Assembly (NCBI GenBank): GCA_035699745.1 | Contig: DASSPH010000097.1 | Location: forward strand, 1-64,000 | Reading direction: 5' to 3' | DNA from: Vicinamibacterales bacterium | Lineage (GTDB): Bacteria > Acidobacteriota > Vicinamibacteria > Vicinamibacterales > 2-12-FULL-66-21 | Length of the DNA: 64,000 bases | Shown here: one piece after another, positions 1-11,699 of the stretch | Layout of the letters: each line of letters begins with the position of its first letter | Position numbering within the stretch: the first letter of the stretch is position 1 | The notes under the pieces: model-generated | The model's input: the letters and a program-made list of their open reading frames with translations, nothing else | The model's database searches: none | What the model was told of the DNA's origin: nothing | Program-made: the position numbers and the translations under genes

Positions 1-28
1 GGCAACCGGCAACCGGCAACTGGCAACT
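1..28. repeat. heptamer tandem repeat (GGCAACY) at window edge
   Basis: Four uninterrupted 7-nt units, GGCAACC twice then GGCAACT twice, run from the first base into the stop codon of the tldE-like gene. The array probably continues outside the window. It is the first of many 7- or 8-nt word arrays here, each with its own word. Confidence 0.8.
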
Positions 29-1370
29 ACACAGCGTCAGACCCCGACGTAAACGTGAACTCGCGGATCCGCGCCGCGGGGCACACCACCGCGAAGCCCG
101 AGCCGCCGACACCTTCGCCGCTGACGGTACGCTCGGGCGCCGTCATCGCGTCGAGATTGTTCAGCGCGAACACCGGACTTTCGTTCCAGCGCATGTTCTT
201 GACCGGTCGGGTCACTTTGCCTTTTTCGATCAGGAACAGCCCGTCGCGGGTCAGCCCGGTCACGAGCAGCGTCTGCGGATCCAGCGAACGGATGTACCAG
301 AAGCGCGTCACCAGCACGCCGCGCTCGACGCCGCGGATCAGATCGTCCATGGTGGCGGTGCCGCCGTCCATGATCAGATTGCCGGGATTCGGCGTCGGCT
401 CCTTGCCCTGCTTCTGCGCCCAGAAGCGCGAGTACGACAGGTTCTTGAGCACCCCCTTGTCGATCCAGTCGATCTTCTTCACCGGGAGGCCCTGGCCGTC
501 GAACGGCAGCGACGGGGCCAGCGGGTGCGCAGGATCCGAATAGAGCCGGACCTTCTCACCGACGATCTGTTCGCCGAGCCGCGTGCCGCCGCCCTTCTTC
601 GAGAAGAAGCTGCGTCCCTCGTCGGACTGGCGGGCATCGGCGGCGAAGATCAGGTTGACGATCAGATCCGCCATCGCCGCCGGCTCGAGGACGACGGTGT
701 ACTTGCCCGGTTCGATCGCGGTCGGATTCTGCGAGCGGGCGGCCTTGTCGATGGCGGCGCCGGCCAGCCGCACGGGATCCAGCAGCCGCAGCTCGTTGTA
801 CGACTTCGACGCCCAGCCGGAGCCGCTGCCGTCCGGCGTCCGCGCGGTGAGGTTGTAGTCGGCGGCGGTGAACCGCCCGTAGCCGAACTGCCCCTTGGAG
901 GTGGCCACCGCCTGGATCTGCGCCGAGGTCTCGACGAAGCCCGCCGCCACGACGTTCTTCGTCCTGGCCTCGTCGATCGCCGCCTTGACGGCATTCGCCC
1001 GCCAGTCCGGCGTCGCGCCCGCCGCGTCTTCGAAGTACGGGTTCAACGCCGCGTACGTCTGCGCGCCGAGCATCGGCATCGCCTCGGGGTTGTCGGGCGA
1101 CAGCCTGGCGATCTCCTCGGCGTTGCGCGCGGCGCGCTGCAGGCTGGCATCGCTGAACTCCGACGCGGTGACGGTGCCGCTCTTCTGGCCGAACTTCGCG
1201 ACGATCGCCAGGCTGTAGCCTGACGACGCCCCGGCCGTGGTCACGCTGTTGCGCGCGAAGCGCACGTTCGCGCGATCGCCGCCGGTGAGTACGACCTGCG
1301 TTTCCTCCGCCTTGCTGTACGAGAGCGCCCTGTCGGTGAGCGCCTTGGCCTGTTCGCGTGTCCAGATCAT
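27..1370 (-). CDS. tldE: TldE/PmbA family protein (metalloprotease partner subunit)
   Basis: This 447-residue protein has the length and layout of PmbA/TldE, the partner of TldD. In E. coli the TldD/TldE heterodimer is a cytoplasmic zinc protease that degrades or matures small peptides; TldE lacks the zinc site and helps form the substrate channel. As expected, no HExxxH motif is visible. The N-terminus (MIWTREQAKALTDRALSYSK) is hydrophilic, with no signal peptide. It lies downstream of tldD on the same strand, separated by 173 bp that hold a long inverted repeat. The pair is probably one operon, but the repeat could uncouple the expression of the two subunits. The assignment rests on family resemblance and the tldD neighbour. 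Confidence 0.88.
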   Translation of the reverse strand: MIWTREQAKALTDRALSYSKAEETQVVLTGGDRANVRFARNSVTTAGASSGYSLAIVAKFGQKSGTVTASEFSDASLQRAARNAEEIARLSPDNPEAMPMLGAQTYAALNPYFEDAAGATPDWRANAVKAAIDEARTKNVVAAGFVETSAQIQAVATSKGQFGYGRFTAADYNLTARTPDGSGSGWASKSYNELRLLDPVRLAGAAIDKAARSQNPTAIEPGKYTVVLEPAAMADLIVNLIFAADARQSDEGRSFFSKKGGGTRLGEQIVGEKVRLYSDPAHPLAPSLPFDGQGLPVKKIDWIDKGVLKNLSYSRFWAQKQGKEPTPNPGNLIMDGGTATMDDLIRGVERGVLVTRFWYIRSLDPQTLLVTGLTRDGLFLIEKGKVTRPVKNMRWNESPVFALNNLDAMTAPERTVSGEGVGGSGFAVVCPAARIREFTFTSGSDAV

Positions 1371-1389
1371 GAGCGTCCTTCGGCTGTCG

Positions 1390-1541
1390 AACGGAGGTGG
1401 GCGGAGAGGGAACGGATCTCAAAACGGAGGAACGGAGGGAACGGAGGTGAACGGAGAGCAGGAATCATATTCTTGCTCCGTTCACCTCCGTTGCCTCCGT
1501 TGCTCCGTTTTTGAGATCCGTTCCCTCCGCCACCCTCCGTT
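1390..1541. repeat. long inverted repeat in the tldD-tldE gap
   Basis: The arms, about 1390-1462 and 1473-1541, are near-perfect reverse complements. Each is built from variants of the word AACGGAGG, with a central GGATCTCAAAA block matched by TTTTTGAGATCC, and about ten bases of loop. A transcript running from tldD to tldE would carry a hairpin with a stem near 70 bp. It occupies almost the whole gap between the two genes. Confidence 0.85.
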
Positions 1542-1543
1542 GA

Positions 1544-3094
1544 TCAGCGTGCGGTGTTCAAAACATTCACTTTCGCGAACCGCGCGACCGGGCAGCCGTG
1601 GCTGACCGAGTTGCTCTGCACCGGCTGCCCCTTGCCGTCGCTGAACGCGCCGCCCAGCGCATACGTCGACTTGCCGCCGAGCATGTCGAGCGACTTCCAG
1701 AACTCCGGCGTGTTCGATTGATACGCGACGTCGCGCAGCTGGGTGGTGATCCGGCCGTTCTTCACCTCCCAGAAGGTCTGGCCGCTGAACTGGAAGTTGT
1801 AGCGCTGATGGTCGATCGAGTAGCTGCTGTCTCCCTTCACGAAGATGCCGTCCTCGGTCGCCGAGATGATGTCCTGCTCGGTGACGTCCTTCTCGTTCGG
1901 CAGCAGCGACACGTTGGGCATCCGTTGGAAGGGGACCGACGACCAGTTGTCGGCATAGCTGCAGCCGTGCGACTTCGTCTGTCCGATCAGATGCGCCTGG
2001 TCGCGCGTCGTCTGGTAGCCGACGAACGTGCCGTCCTTGATGATCGGGAAGCTGGTCGTCTTCACCCCGTCGTCGTCATAGCCGCAGGTGGCCATCGCCT
2101 TCTCCTGCGTCTTGTCGCCGACGATGTTGACCGTCGGCGCGCCGAACTGGAACGTGCCCAGCTTGTCGGTGGTCAGGAAGCTGGTGCCGGCGAAGTTCGC
2201 CTCGTAGCCGAGCGCGCGATCCAGCTCGGTCGGATGGCCGACCGACTCGTGGATCGTGAGCCACAGGTTGGAGGGGTGCAGGATCAGCGTCTTCTGGCCG
2301 GGGACGACCGGCTTGGCCTTGTGCATCGCGACCGCTTCTTCGGCGGCCTGCTTCGCTTCCTGCAGCAGCGGCAGGCTCTCGATGTACTCGTAGCCCATGC
2401 TCATCGGCGCCACCAGCGCGTTGCGCTGGTAGAAGCGATTGGTCGATCGATCGACCGCGGTGATCGAGAACGTGGGGTAGGAGCGGATCAGCGACTGGGT
2501 GATGTACGAGCCCTCGCTGGAGGCGAAGAACTTCTTCTCGTTGACGAACAGCATGAAGGCGGAGACGAACGTGGCGCCGGGGACCTTCAGCGCTTCGTCG
2601 TTGATCTGCAGCAACAGGTCGATCTTCGGCTGAATCGGGACCTCGAAGGGATCCTTCTTCACCGGCGTGTTCCACTCCGCATCGGGATAGGACTCGACGG
2701 GCGCCAGGCGCACCGGATCGGTGTTGATGGCCTTGTTCGCCTTCGCGATGCCGACCGCCTGCCGGGCGATCGCGGCGACGTCGTCCCTGGTGACGGCGCT
2801 GCTGCTGGCGAAGCCCCAGGTGCCGTCGACCAGCACCCGCACGCCGAAGCCGAAATCCTCGGCGTTGACGATGTTCTGGACGCGGCGGTCGCGGGTGAAC
2901 AGGAACTGGTTGCGATAGCGGTTGATGCGGATGTCCGCGTAAGAGGCGCCGAGCTGCTTCGCGGTCGTCAGCGCCACGTCGGCCAGCCCCTTCAGCTCCT
3001 GATTGGGGGCCGCGAACAGCACCGAGGCGGGACGAAGCGTGGTTGCCGCGCCCAGCGCCAGCATCGACTGTACGAACTCGCGTCTATCGATCAT
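1544..3094 (-). CDS. tldD: TldD family metalloprotease with Tat-type signal
   Basis: This is the catalytic TldD subunit of 516 residues. The zinc motif HESVGH lies at about residues 282-287 and is followed by the typical PTELDRALGYEA stretch. The start at 3094 is preferred because AGAGGAA lies a few bases upstream; the open frame extends further but that part does not look like protein. The N-terminus reads MIDRREFVQSMLALGAATTL, a twin-arginine pattern (RREF plus a hydrophobic run), so this copy is probably Tat-exported, unlike cytoplasmic E. coli TldD. The partner gene downstream has no such signal. Family assignment is secure; export is inferred from sequence only. Confidence 0.92.
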   Translation of the reverse strand: MIDRREFVQSMLALGAATTLRPASVLFAAPNQELKGLADVALTTAKQLGASYADIRINRYRNQFLFTRDRRVQNIVNAEDFGFGVRVLVDGTWGFASSSAVTRDDVAAIARQAVGIAKANKAINTDPVRLAPVESYPDAEWNTPVKKDPFEVPIQPKIDLLLQINDEALKVPGATFVSAFMLFVNEKKFFASSEGSYITQSLIRSYPTFSITAVDRSTNRFYQRNALVAPMSMGYEYIESLPLLQEAKQAAEEAVAMHKAKPVVPGQKTLILHPSNLWLTIHESVGHPTELDRALGYEANFAGTSFLTTDKLGTFQFGAPTVNIVGDKTQEKAMATCGYDDDGVKTTSFPIIKDGTFVGYQTTRDQAHLIGQTKSHGCSYADNWSSVPFQRMPNVSLLPNEKDVTEQDIISATEDGIFVKGDSSYSIDHQRYNFQFSGQTFWEVKNGRITTQLRDVAYQSNTPEFWKSLDMLGGKSTYALGGAFSDGKGQPVQSNSVSHGCPVARFAKVNVLNTAR

Positions 3095-3271
3095 GGCAGT
3101 TCCTCTGGATGGAGCAGCAATTCTAGAACGGACGGCGCCGGGCGCGCCGGATTTGGGACGAACGGCAGGAGAGCCGATCAGGAGGACTTCCACATCCGCG
3201 GCTCGAGTGCATACCTCGTATCCGCAGGCCTGCAGGTTTGAGCCGCAGTGGGCGGCGTGCACGGTCGGCGC

Positions 3272-3294
3272 CTCGCCGCGCGAATCGCGGCGAG
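3272..3294 (-). terminator. hairpin just downstream of the PilZ gene
   Basis: CTCGCCGCG and CGCGGCGAG form a perfect 9-bp stem around a 5-nt loop, ending 6 bp beyond the PilZ stop codon. There is no T-run, so it may be a weak or Rho-assisted terminator or simply a 3' stabilising hairpin. The rest of the 3095-3300 gap holds nothing else recognisable. Confidence 0.4.
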
Positions 3295-3300
3295 CGCGTC

Positions 3301-3708
3301 TCAGGCGGTGCGGGTCTCGACCTGCGGGGCGGCGGCGCGGACCGGTTCGACGAGCAGGCGCAACGCGTAGGACGAGGGGGCGCCGGTCGCGCGGCTGTCG
3401 TCGCTGACGCGGAAGATGGCCGACAGGACGTTCGGTTTCCGCAGCGCTTCGGGCAGATCCGGGCGATGACGCGCCTCGCGATCGACCTGGAAGTACACCA
3501 GCCGGTAGAGCGGAATCGCGGCGCCGGTCAGCGCCTGCACGGAGACGCCGTGATCGCTCACGTCGCGCGTCACCACCGAGGCGAGCCTGGTGTTGCCGCG
3601 GGCGTCCTTCCACACGATCTGCCCCGGCACGGCCACAGGCCGGCGTTCCGAGGTGCGCTTCTCGGCGCGAGGCTGGCTGCCCTGAACGAGGCGAAGACGC
3701 TGCTCCAT
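3301..3708 (-). CDS. PilZ domain protein
   Basis: A small PilZ-type protein (135 residues from the chosen start). The two cyclic-di-GMP contacts of the family are visible: a basic cluster ending ERRPVAV near the N-terminus and DVSDHG (D/NxSxxG) about 30 residues later. PilZ proteins bind c-di-GMP and alter motility, polysaccharide production or transcription; the partner cannot be told here. The frame also allows an ATG at 3738. The start at 3708 is preferred because GGAGGA precedes it and because a likely -10 (TAATAA, 3742-3747) sits only three bases before the upstream ATG. It stands alone between tldD and the sigma-54 activator, all on the minus strand. Confidence 0.8.
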   Translation of the reverse strand: MEQRLRLVQGSQPRAEKRTSERRPVAVPGQIVWKDARGNTRLASVVTRDVSDHGVSVQALTGAAIPLYRLVYFQVDREARHRPDLPEALRKPNVLSAIFRVSDDSRATGAPSSYALRLLVEPVRAAAPQVETRTA

Positions 3709-3741
3709 GAGTCCTCCGGTTGTTGGTGAATCCGCCATCCC

Positions 3742-3747
3742 TTATTA
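3742..3747 (-). promoter_or_regulatory. possible -10 element of the PilZ gene
   Basis: Read on the minus strand this is TAATAA in the context TTGTAATAAGG. No convincing -35 box lies 17 bp upstream. Its position argues for the downstream start codon of the PilZ gene. Confidence 0.35.
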
Positions 3748-3874
3748 CAAGGCGCGGGCCGCAGGACGACCAAACTGTGATTGCCGACGATAAGTCGCTG
3801 GATTAAAAGACGTTACTTCGATTTACGCAGATCGTCAGCGCCGGTGAAAATCGTATACCAGGTAACCATGTGGC

Positions 3875-6778
<2,904 letters not shown>

Positions 6779-6786
6779 CGCCGGGA

Positions 6787-6801
6787 GTATACCCGGTATA
6801 C
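6787..6801. promoter_or_regulatory. 15-bp perfect palindrome before the sigma-54 activator
   Basis: GTATACC-C-GGTATAC is symmetric over seven bases each side of one central base. It lies between the agmatinase stop (6821) and the GTG start of the regulator (6778). On the minus strand its downstream half contains TATACT, a good -10, so a protein bound here would block or position that promoter. It is a candidate operator, possibly for autoregulation. Confidence 0.5.
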
Positions 6802-6820
6802 AGCCGGATGGATAGGGGGT

Positions 6821-7729
6821 TTACAGCCGCCGGGCGCGCGGGTCGGCAGCAAAGCGGTAGGTCAGCAGCTTGTAGATCAACTTCGCGCAGAGGAAGTTCG
6901 GGGCGATCATCCCGGGGATCGGGCTCAACTCGACCACGTCGGCGGAGACGATGCGCCGCTTCTCCGAGACGAGCCGCAGCAGGCGGGTGATTTCCGGCCA
7001 GGAGAGGCCGCCGGGCTCGGGGGTGCCGGTCGCCGGCATGATTGCCGGATCCATTCCGTCGACGTCGATGGTCACGTAGACGTCGTTCGACAGGCCCTCG
7101 ACGACCGCGTCCATCCACGTCGGGCCGCGCCGCATGTCGGCGTCGTAGAACACGCGGCTCTTCAGCTGCGGCAGGACCTCGGCCTCCTCGGTCGAGAGAC
7201 TGCGGATCCCGACCTGCGTCACCTCCGCGTACTGGAGCGATCGCCGCATGGCGCAGGCGTGGTTGTGGATCGTGCCCATGTAGGAGTCGCGCATGTCGGC
7301 GTGGGCGTCGATCTGCAGCACGGACAAGCCGGGGTATTTCCGCGCCGCCGCGGAGACGAGCGGCGGCGTGATCGAGTGCTCGCCGCCAATCGTGACCAGG
7401 AACTTGTCGCGCCCGATGATTTCGTAGGCGACGCGCTCGATCTCGTCGACGAGCGGCGCCATTTCGCCGAACGGCAGCTCCATCTCGGGGAGCGTGTAGA
7501 TGCCGACGCCGTGCACGTCCGCCTTCAGCTCGTCGTCCCACAGCTCCATGTGGGAAGAGGCCTGCAGGATCTCGTGCGGACCGTTGCGCGTGCCTCCGAC
7601 GTATGAGGTCGTGCGATCGACCGGACAGGGCAGGATCACGACGGCGGCCTCGTCGAAGCTGGGGCGGAGAGGCAGGGCGCCGCCGAACACCAGCGCTTCG
7701 GTGTGGTCGTACTTGAACGGGACATCCAT
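6821..7729 (-). CDS. speB: agmatinase / arginase-family ureohydrolase
   Basis: A 302-residue ureohydrolase. The dimanganese signatures are present: GGEHSIT, DAHADMRD, and DVDGMDPAIMPATGTPEPGG near the C-terminus, with HNHACAMRR carrying a further conserved His. Agmatinase turns agmatine into putrescine and urea in the cytoplasm; arginase and guanidinobutyrase share the fold and cannot be excluded by eye. The start at 7729 (MDVPFKYDH) follows the stop of the deoxyhypusine-synthase-like gene by 2 bp, so the two form a tight operon. A polyamine role is the simplest reading. No arginine decarboxylase lies in the window. Confidence 0.88.
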   Translation of the reverse strand: MDVPFKYDHTEALVFGGALPLRPSFDEAAVVILPCPVDRTTSYVGGTRNGPHEILQASSHMELWDDELKADVHGVGIYTLPEMELPFGEMAPLVDEIERVAYEIIGRDKFLVTIGGEHSITPPLVSAAARKYPGLSVLQIDAHADMRDSYMGTIHNHACAMRRSLQYAEVTQVGIRSLSTEEAEVLPQLKSRVFYDADMRRGPTWMDAVVEGLSNDVYVTIDVDGMDPAIMPATGTPEPGGLSWPEITRLLRLVSEKRRIVSADVVELSPIPGMIAPNFLCAKLIYKLLTYRFAADPRARRL

Positions 7730-7731
7730 GA

Positions 7732-8802
7732 CTAGCGGGCCTCGAAGCGCGCGGCGGGAAAAGGGCGGCCGTTGACGGCCATCGTCGGACCCGAGAGCTC
7801 GAAGGCGATCGGCTTCCGGGCGGCGAGCGTCTCGCGCGCGCTCCCCGCCAGCGCGCTGACCAGCAGCGGCAGGGCGATGGTCGCGTCGGCGTGGACCGTG
7901 ACCTGCTCGGCGTCGGTCGCCAGCTTGCCCCAGCTGCGCGCCTCCTCGAGGCTGGAGCCGGAGGCGCCGCCGAAGTGCGGCACGTCGGTCACGATTTGCA
8001 GGGCGTAGCGATGACCGCCGACGCGGTCGTCGAAGAACTCCGCCTGCACGCTCGCCTGGTTGATGAAATTCTTCGGCGTGCCGCCGCCCAGCACGATCGA
8101 CGCCGTGCGCGGGTGGCGGATCACGATGTTCGCCGACTCGACGATGTCGCCGATGACGTCGATGAGCCCGGCGGTGGCGTCGCGGTTGCGGGCCTGCGAG
8201 AGGCCCATCCCGATGGACGAATCGGCAATCGCCGGGCAGAAGACCGGCACGTTGGCCCGGTACGCGGCGGTGAGGATGCCGTCCTGCCCGGTCTGCTGCC
8301 AGAGGTACTCGCCGAGCCGGTACAGGAACTCGCGCGAGGTATACGGCCTGCGCTCGAGCGTGAGCGCGAACGCCGCGATCCACTCGTCGTTGTCGCAGAA
8401 CTCGTCTTCACTCGCGTAGGTGTCGTACACGCGATCGATGTGCTCGCCTTGCAGCTTGGCGTCGTCTTCGTGCGGCGACCCGATGAAGTGGTGCCGGCCG
8501 CGCGTTTCGTGCAGATCGTGGTAGAGGTTCGCGCCGGTCGACACCAGACAGTCGACGTAGCGGTTGGCGATGAGGTGGGCGACGATCATCCGCAGCCCGC
8601 CGGCGCTGAGCGCGCCGGCCATGCCGAGGAAGATCGTGCAGTCGGCGCCGAGCATCTTCTCCCAGATGCGCCGCGCCGTCGCCAGGTTGCGCCCCTGGAA
8701 CGAAATCTTTTCCATCCGCGCCAGCAGATCGCCGGCTGCCGCGTCCGCCTGCACCGTGAACGGCTCGACGGGCGTGCGAAGAAAACGCGATTTCGTTTTC
8801 AT
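7732..8802 (-). CDS. deoxyhypusine synthase-like protein
   Basis: 356 residues with strong resemblance to the deoxyhypusine synthase family. In the eukaryotic enzyme an active-site lysine in GGGVVKHH accepts the aminobutyl group of spermidine; here GGGTPKNF keeps that lysine (about residue 244), and SGSSLEEARSWGK matches SGARPDEAVSWGK near the NAD/substrate site. Bacteria lack eIF5A, so the substrate must differ; related bacterial enzymes transfer aminobutyl groups between polyamines, as in homospermidine synthesis. It is transcribed 2 bp ahead of the agmatinase gene, which supports a polyamine role. The exact reaction is unknown. Confidence 0.85.
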   Translation of the reverse strand: MKTKSRFLRTPVEPFTVQADAAAGDLLARMEKISFQGRNLATARRIWEKMLGADCTIFLGMAGALSAGGLRMIVAHLIANRYVDCLVSTGANLYHDLHETRGRHHFIGSPHEDDAKLQGEHIDRVYDTYASEDEFCDNDEWIAAFALTLERRPYTSREFLYRLGEYLWQQTGQDGILTAAYRANVPVFCPAIADSSIGMGLSQARNRDATAGLIDVIGDIVESANIVIRHPRTASIVLGGGTPKNFINQASVQAEFFDDRVGGHRYALQIVTDVPHFGGASGSSLEEARSWGKLATDAEQVTVHADATIALPLLVSALAGSARETLAARKPIAFELSGPTMAVNGRPFPAARFEAR

Positions 8803-8823
8803 GCCGCAGACATTCTGACACAG

Positions 8824-8851
8824 CAGCTTTCAGCTTTCAGCTGGGAGCTCG
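8824..8851. repeat. heptamer array (CAGCTTT/CAGCTGG/GAGCTCG)
   Basis: Four consecutive 7-nt units fill the gap between the deoxyhypusine-synthase-like gene and the 3' end of the barrel protein gene. The reverse complement of the same word family recurs at 56090-56124, 47 kb away. Confidence 0.7.
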
Positions 8852-8852
8852 G

Positions 8853-11699
8853 TTAAAACGCGTAGCCGATCCGCGCGAAGCCGGCGAGGCGATCGCGCCC
8901 GGCGCCGTGCGTCCATGCGGCGCCGCCGGTGAGCGTCAGCGGCACGTAATGCAGAACGACGACGTCCGCGGAGATCTCGGCGCCGGTGGACGTGCGGATG
9001 TCGGCGGCGCGGAATCGGCGGTCCCACGCGTGACCGGCGTCGACGAACGCGGCCGCGTGGACGGTGTGGAGAAAGATCGGCCAGGTGCCGGCGCCGCGCT
9101 GCGGCCGCGCGAGCGGCACGCGGAGATCGAGATTCAGCACCGCAGCGCGTGTGCCGACCAGATCGTCGGGCGCAACCCCGCGCAGCAGACCGATCGCGTC
9201 GCGGCCGAAGTCGAACACCGGGTACGACGGTCCGGCGCCCGCGGCTGAGAACAGGCGCCGCGCGCGATTGTCGCCGAACGACGCAGCCGCGGCGATGCGG
9301 GCGGCCAGCACGGTGTGGCGTGTGAACACGCGCTGGAACCCGCGAAGGTCGACGATGGCTGCCGACGCGTTGCCATCGGAGCCGAGCGCCTCGCGGCTGG
9401 TTTCGCCGGCGACCTGGAGCGCGAACCCCTCCTCCGCGCCGATGGAGTAGCCGAACTGCCGGCGCCGGTCGTGGAGCCAGCCGCCGCGCAGCGATCGGAG
9501 ATCGCGCCGGGGATCGATTGCCGCGCACGGCTCGTCGCAGGTGAGCGTGTCCGTCTGCGCGTCGAATCCGGCGGCGAACGTGTCGGAGGCGCGAAGCCGC
9601 CGGAAGGCGAGCAGCGCGCCGGCGAACAGCTCGCGCGAACGTACCGCGCCGAGCCGGACCGGATCGGTGTCGTCGGAGTAGCTGGCAAAGATCGTCGGAC
9701 GCCAGCGGTCGTAGGCGTATGACACGCTCCAGTCGGGCCGCGCGCGCGTGCTCCAGCCGGCGCTCGCGGCATACGCATGGCGCCCCAGCGCGTCCGTCAT
9801 CGCCGTCCCCGCGCCGATCACGGTCTCGCCGGCATCCGTCTCGATGACCGGCGTCCAGTAGGTGGGAGCCAGGGTCCGCAGCGGGTCGTATTTGAAGCTG
9901 TCGGCGGCCCCCCCTTCCAGGGTGGCGGTCCCGGCGGACTGCGGGGCGGGATCCGAGGTCCGACGCCCAGACCCGACCCAGGGTTCCGGTTGCCCGCGAG
10001 TGATGGCGCGCGGATCATACGCGACCGAGAACAGGTCGCTCCCGTCCTTGGTGTAGCCGACGTAGATCAGCGTTCCATCGGCTGCCAGCTCGGGAGAGTG
10101 CGCGCCGCCGACGGTATCGGTCAGGCGTGTGATGAAGCCTTTCCGGTCGGCCCAACAGATTTGAAACGGTGCAGTGCCGTCGGCGGACGCGAACAGCACC
10201 GCCTGCCCATCCGGCGCCCAGGAAGGCGTCGCGATGCGCGCGTCATCACGGCTGTACAGCACGTGCACGCCGCCCGACTGGGGATCGACGAGCACCAGGT
10301 CGAATGCGCCCTTGTATCGGCGCGCGGCGGCGATGGTCCGGCCGTCAGGGGACCACCGCGGCGCTTCGTAGTCGGCCTCGGGATCGTCGACGAGCGTGCG
10401 CGGCGAGGCGGACGCGCCGGGCGTGAAGGGCAGCAGCACGAGTGCGCGGCGCCCGGTGGCCTGCGACGTCGCCACGATCCGTCCGCCGTCCGGCGAGAGA
10501 TCCGGATCCGCGAGGCGCAGTCCGCGCGTCAGCCGCTCGACGCCGCCGCCGGTCGTGCGGACCGCATAGAGGTCGGAGTAGATCGCGACGGACCGCACTC
10601 TTTCGACCTGATCGAACACGATCCACTCGCGGCCGATCGACGTCCGCCCGCCGAGCGCCCGCCACGCGACGCGCGACGGCTCCCCGCCGGGGCGCAGGCG
10701 CATCAGAGCGGGGAACCCGTGCGGATTGGCCACGGCGTAGAAGATCGTTCCGTCCGGGGCGGCGCGCGGCGCCGTGACGGTGAATCCGTGATGCGTGAGC
10801 CGCCGCGCGCGCGCGTCGGTCCGGCTCGGTGCCGGGGACGTTCGTGACCCGCGGAACTCCTTCCAGAGATCGCTCGAGGATCGTCCGAACACCGTCTTGA
10901 ACGCGCCGGCGCCGAAGAACGGCAGGCGCCCCGAGGTCGCGTCCGCGAGCTGCGCGAGCCGCTCGGCGCCGTAGCGGTCCGCGAGGAACTGATGGAAGTA
11001 CGCGCCGTAGGCATACGGGGCATGCCCGCCGGGCCAGTCAGTGAGGCCGCCGCTCACGCGATCGATCGGCTCGAACCGTCCCTGGCTCGCCGCCACGTCC
11101 ACGATGGCCCTGAAGTCACCCGCCGGGACGCGCCCCTGGCCGGTCGTCCGGCTCTCCTGGAACGTGGCGAGACCTTCGATCTGCCACACCGGCAGGAATC
11201 CGTTGGGAAACGCCGCCGGCACCCTGCCGAACGTGCGGCGCACCCCCTGCATGAAGCCGCGCGTGCGATCCAGGTGCAGGATGTGCGTGTACTCGTGGAT
11301 GAAGACGAGCTCGAGCCAGTCGGTGGTGTTGCCGATGAGCGACGACACCGGCGGCGCCGCGGCGGCGATCTCGATCGTGTCGTAGGGGAACGGCGTGGCC
11401 CACCCGTTGGACACGTCGTTCTGGTCCACCAGGATCACCTGGACGCGTCCGCGCGGCACCCCCAGCGTCGTGCGCGACTGCTCGAAGACGCGCTCGGCGA
11501 TCGCGGCCAGGCGGCGGGCGAGCGCCTCCTCCCCTCGATGCGCGTGAATGTCGAAATGCGGCGTGCGGATGGTGCGGAAGCGGAGCCGCGGATCGTAGCG
11601 CTCCGACGCGTGCACTGAAAGCGGCGCCATCGCCGCGATCGCCAGCGCGGCGGCGATCAGGGCGGCCCGGACGCTACCGGCGGCGCGCCCGATACACAT
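8853..11699 (-). CDS. outer-membrane protein: MA-like peptidase, PD40 propeller and C-terminal barrel
   Basis: This 948-residue protein begins with a signal peptide (hydrophobic to about residue 31). Next comes a zinc-peptidase-like region with HEYTH at 135-139 and a likely third ligand in WQIEGLATFQE (E175), the gluzincin pattern of the peptidase MA group. TolB-like PD40 repeats follow (LSPDGGRIVATS, WSPDGRTIAAAR, WAPDGQAVLFAS). The last third looks like amphipathic beta strands and ends in GYAF, a terminal aromatic typical of outer-membrane barrels. The 5' end overlaps the upstream lipoprotein gene by 26 bp. Function is not established; a surface or periplasmic protease on a barrel is the best reading. 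Confidence 0.75.
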   Translation of the reverse strand: MCIGRAAGSVRAALIAAALAIAAMAPLSVHASERYDPRLRFRTIRTPHFDIHAHRGEEALARRLAAIAERVFEQSRTTLGVPRGRVQVILVDQNDVSNGWATPFPYDTIEIAAAAPPVSSLIGNTTDWLELVFIHEYTHILHLDRTRGFMQGVRRTFGRVPAAFPNGFLPVWQIEGLATFQESRTTGQGRVPAGDFRAIVDVAASQGRFEPIDRVSGGLTDWPGGHAPYAYGAYFHQFLADRYGAERLAQLADATSGRLPFFGAGAFKTVFGRSSSDLWKEFRGSRTSPAPSRTDARARRLTHHGFTVTAPRAAPDGTIFYAVANPHGFPALMRLRPGGEPSRVAWRALGGRTSIGREWIVFDQVERVRSVAIYSDLYAVRTTGGGVERLTRGLRLADPDLSPDGGRIVATSQATGRRALVLLPFTPGASASPRTLVDDPEADYEAPRWSPDGRTIAAARRYKGAFDLVLVDPQSGGVHVLYSRDDARIATPSWAPDGQAVLFASADGTAPFQICWADRKGFITRLTDTVGGAHSPELAADGTLIYVGYTKDGSDLFSVAYDPRAITRGQPEPWVGSGRRTSDPAPQSAGTATLEGGAADSFKYDPLRTLAPTYWTPVIETDAGETVIGAGTAMTDALGRHAYAASAGWSTRARPDWSVSYAYDRWRPTIFASYSDDTDPVRLGAVRSRELFAGALLAFRRLRASDTFAAGFDAQTDTLTCDEPCAAIDPRRDLRSLRGGWLHDRRRQFGYSIGAEEGFALQVAGETSREALGSDGNASAAIVDLRGFQRVFTRHTVLAARIAAAASFGDNRARRLFSAAGAGPSYPVFDFGRDAIGLLRGVAPDDLVGTRAAVLNLDLRVPLARPQRGAGTWPIFLHTVHAAAFVDAGHAWDRRFRAADIRTSTGAEISADVVVLHYVPLTLTGGAAWTHGAGRDRLAGFARIGYAF

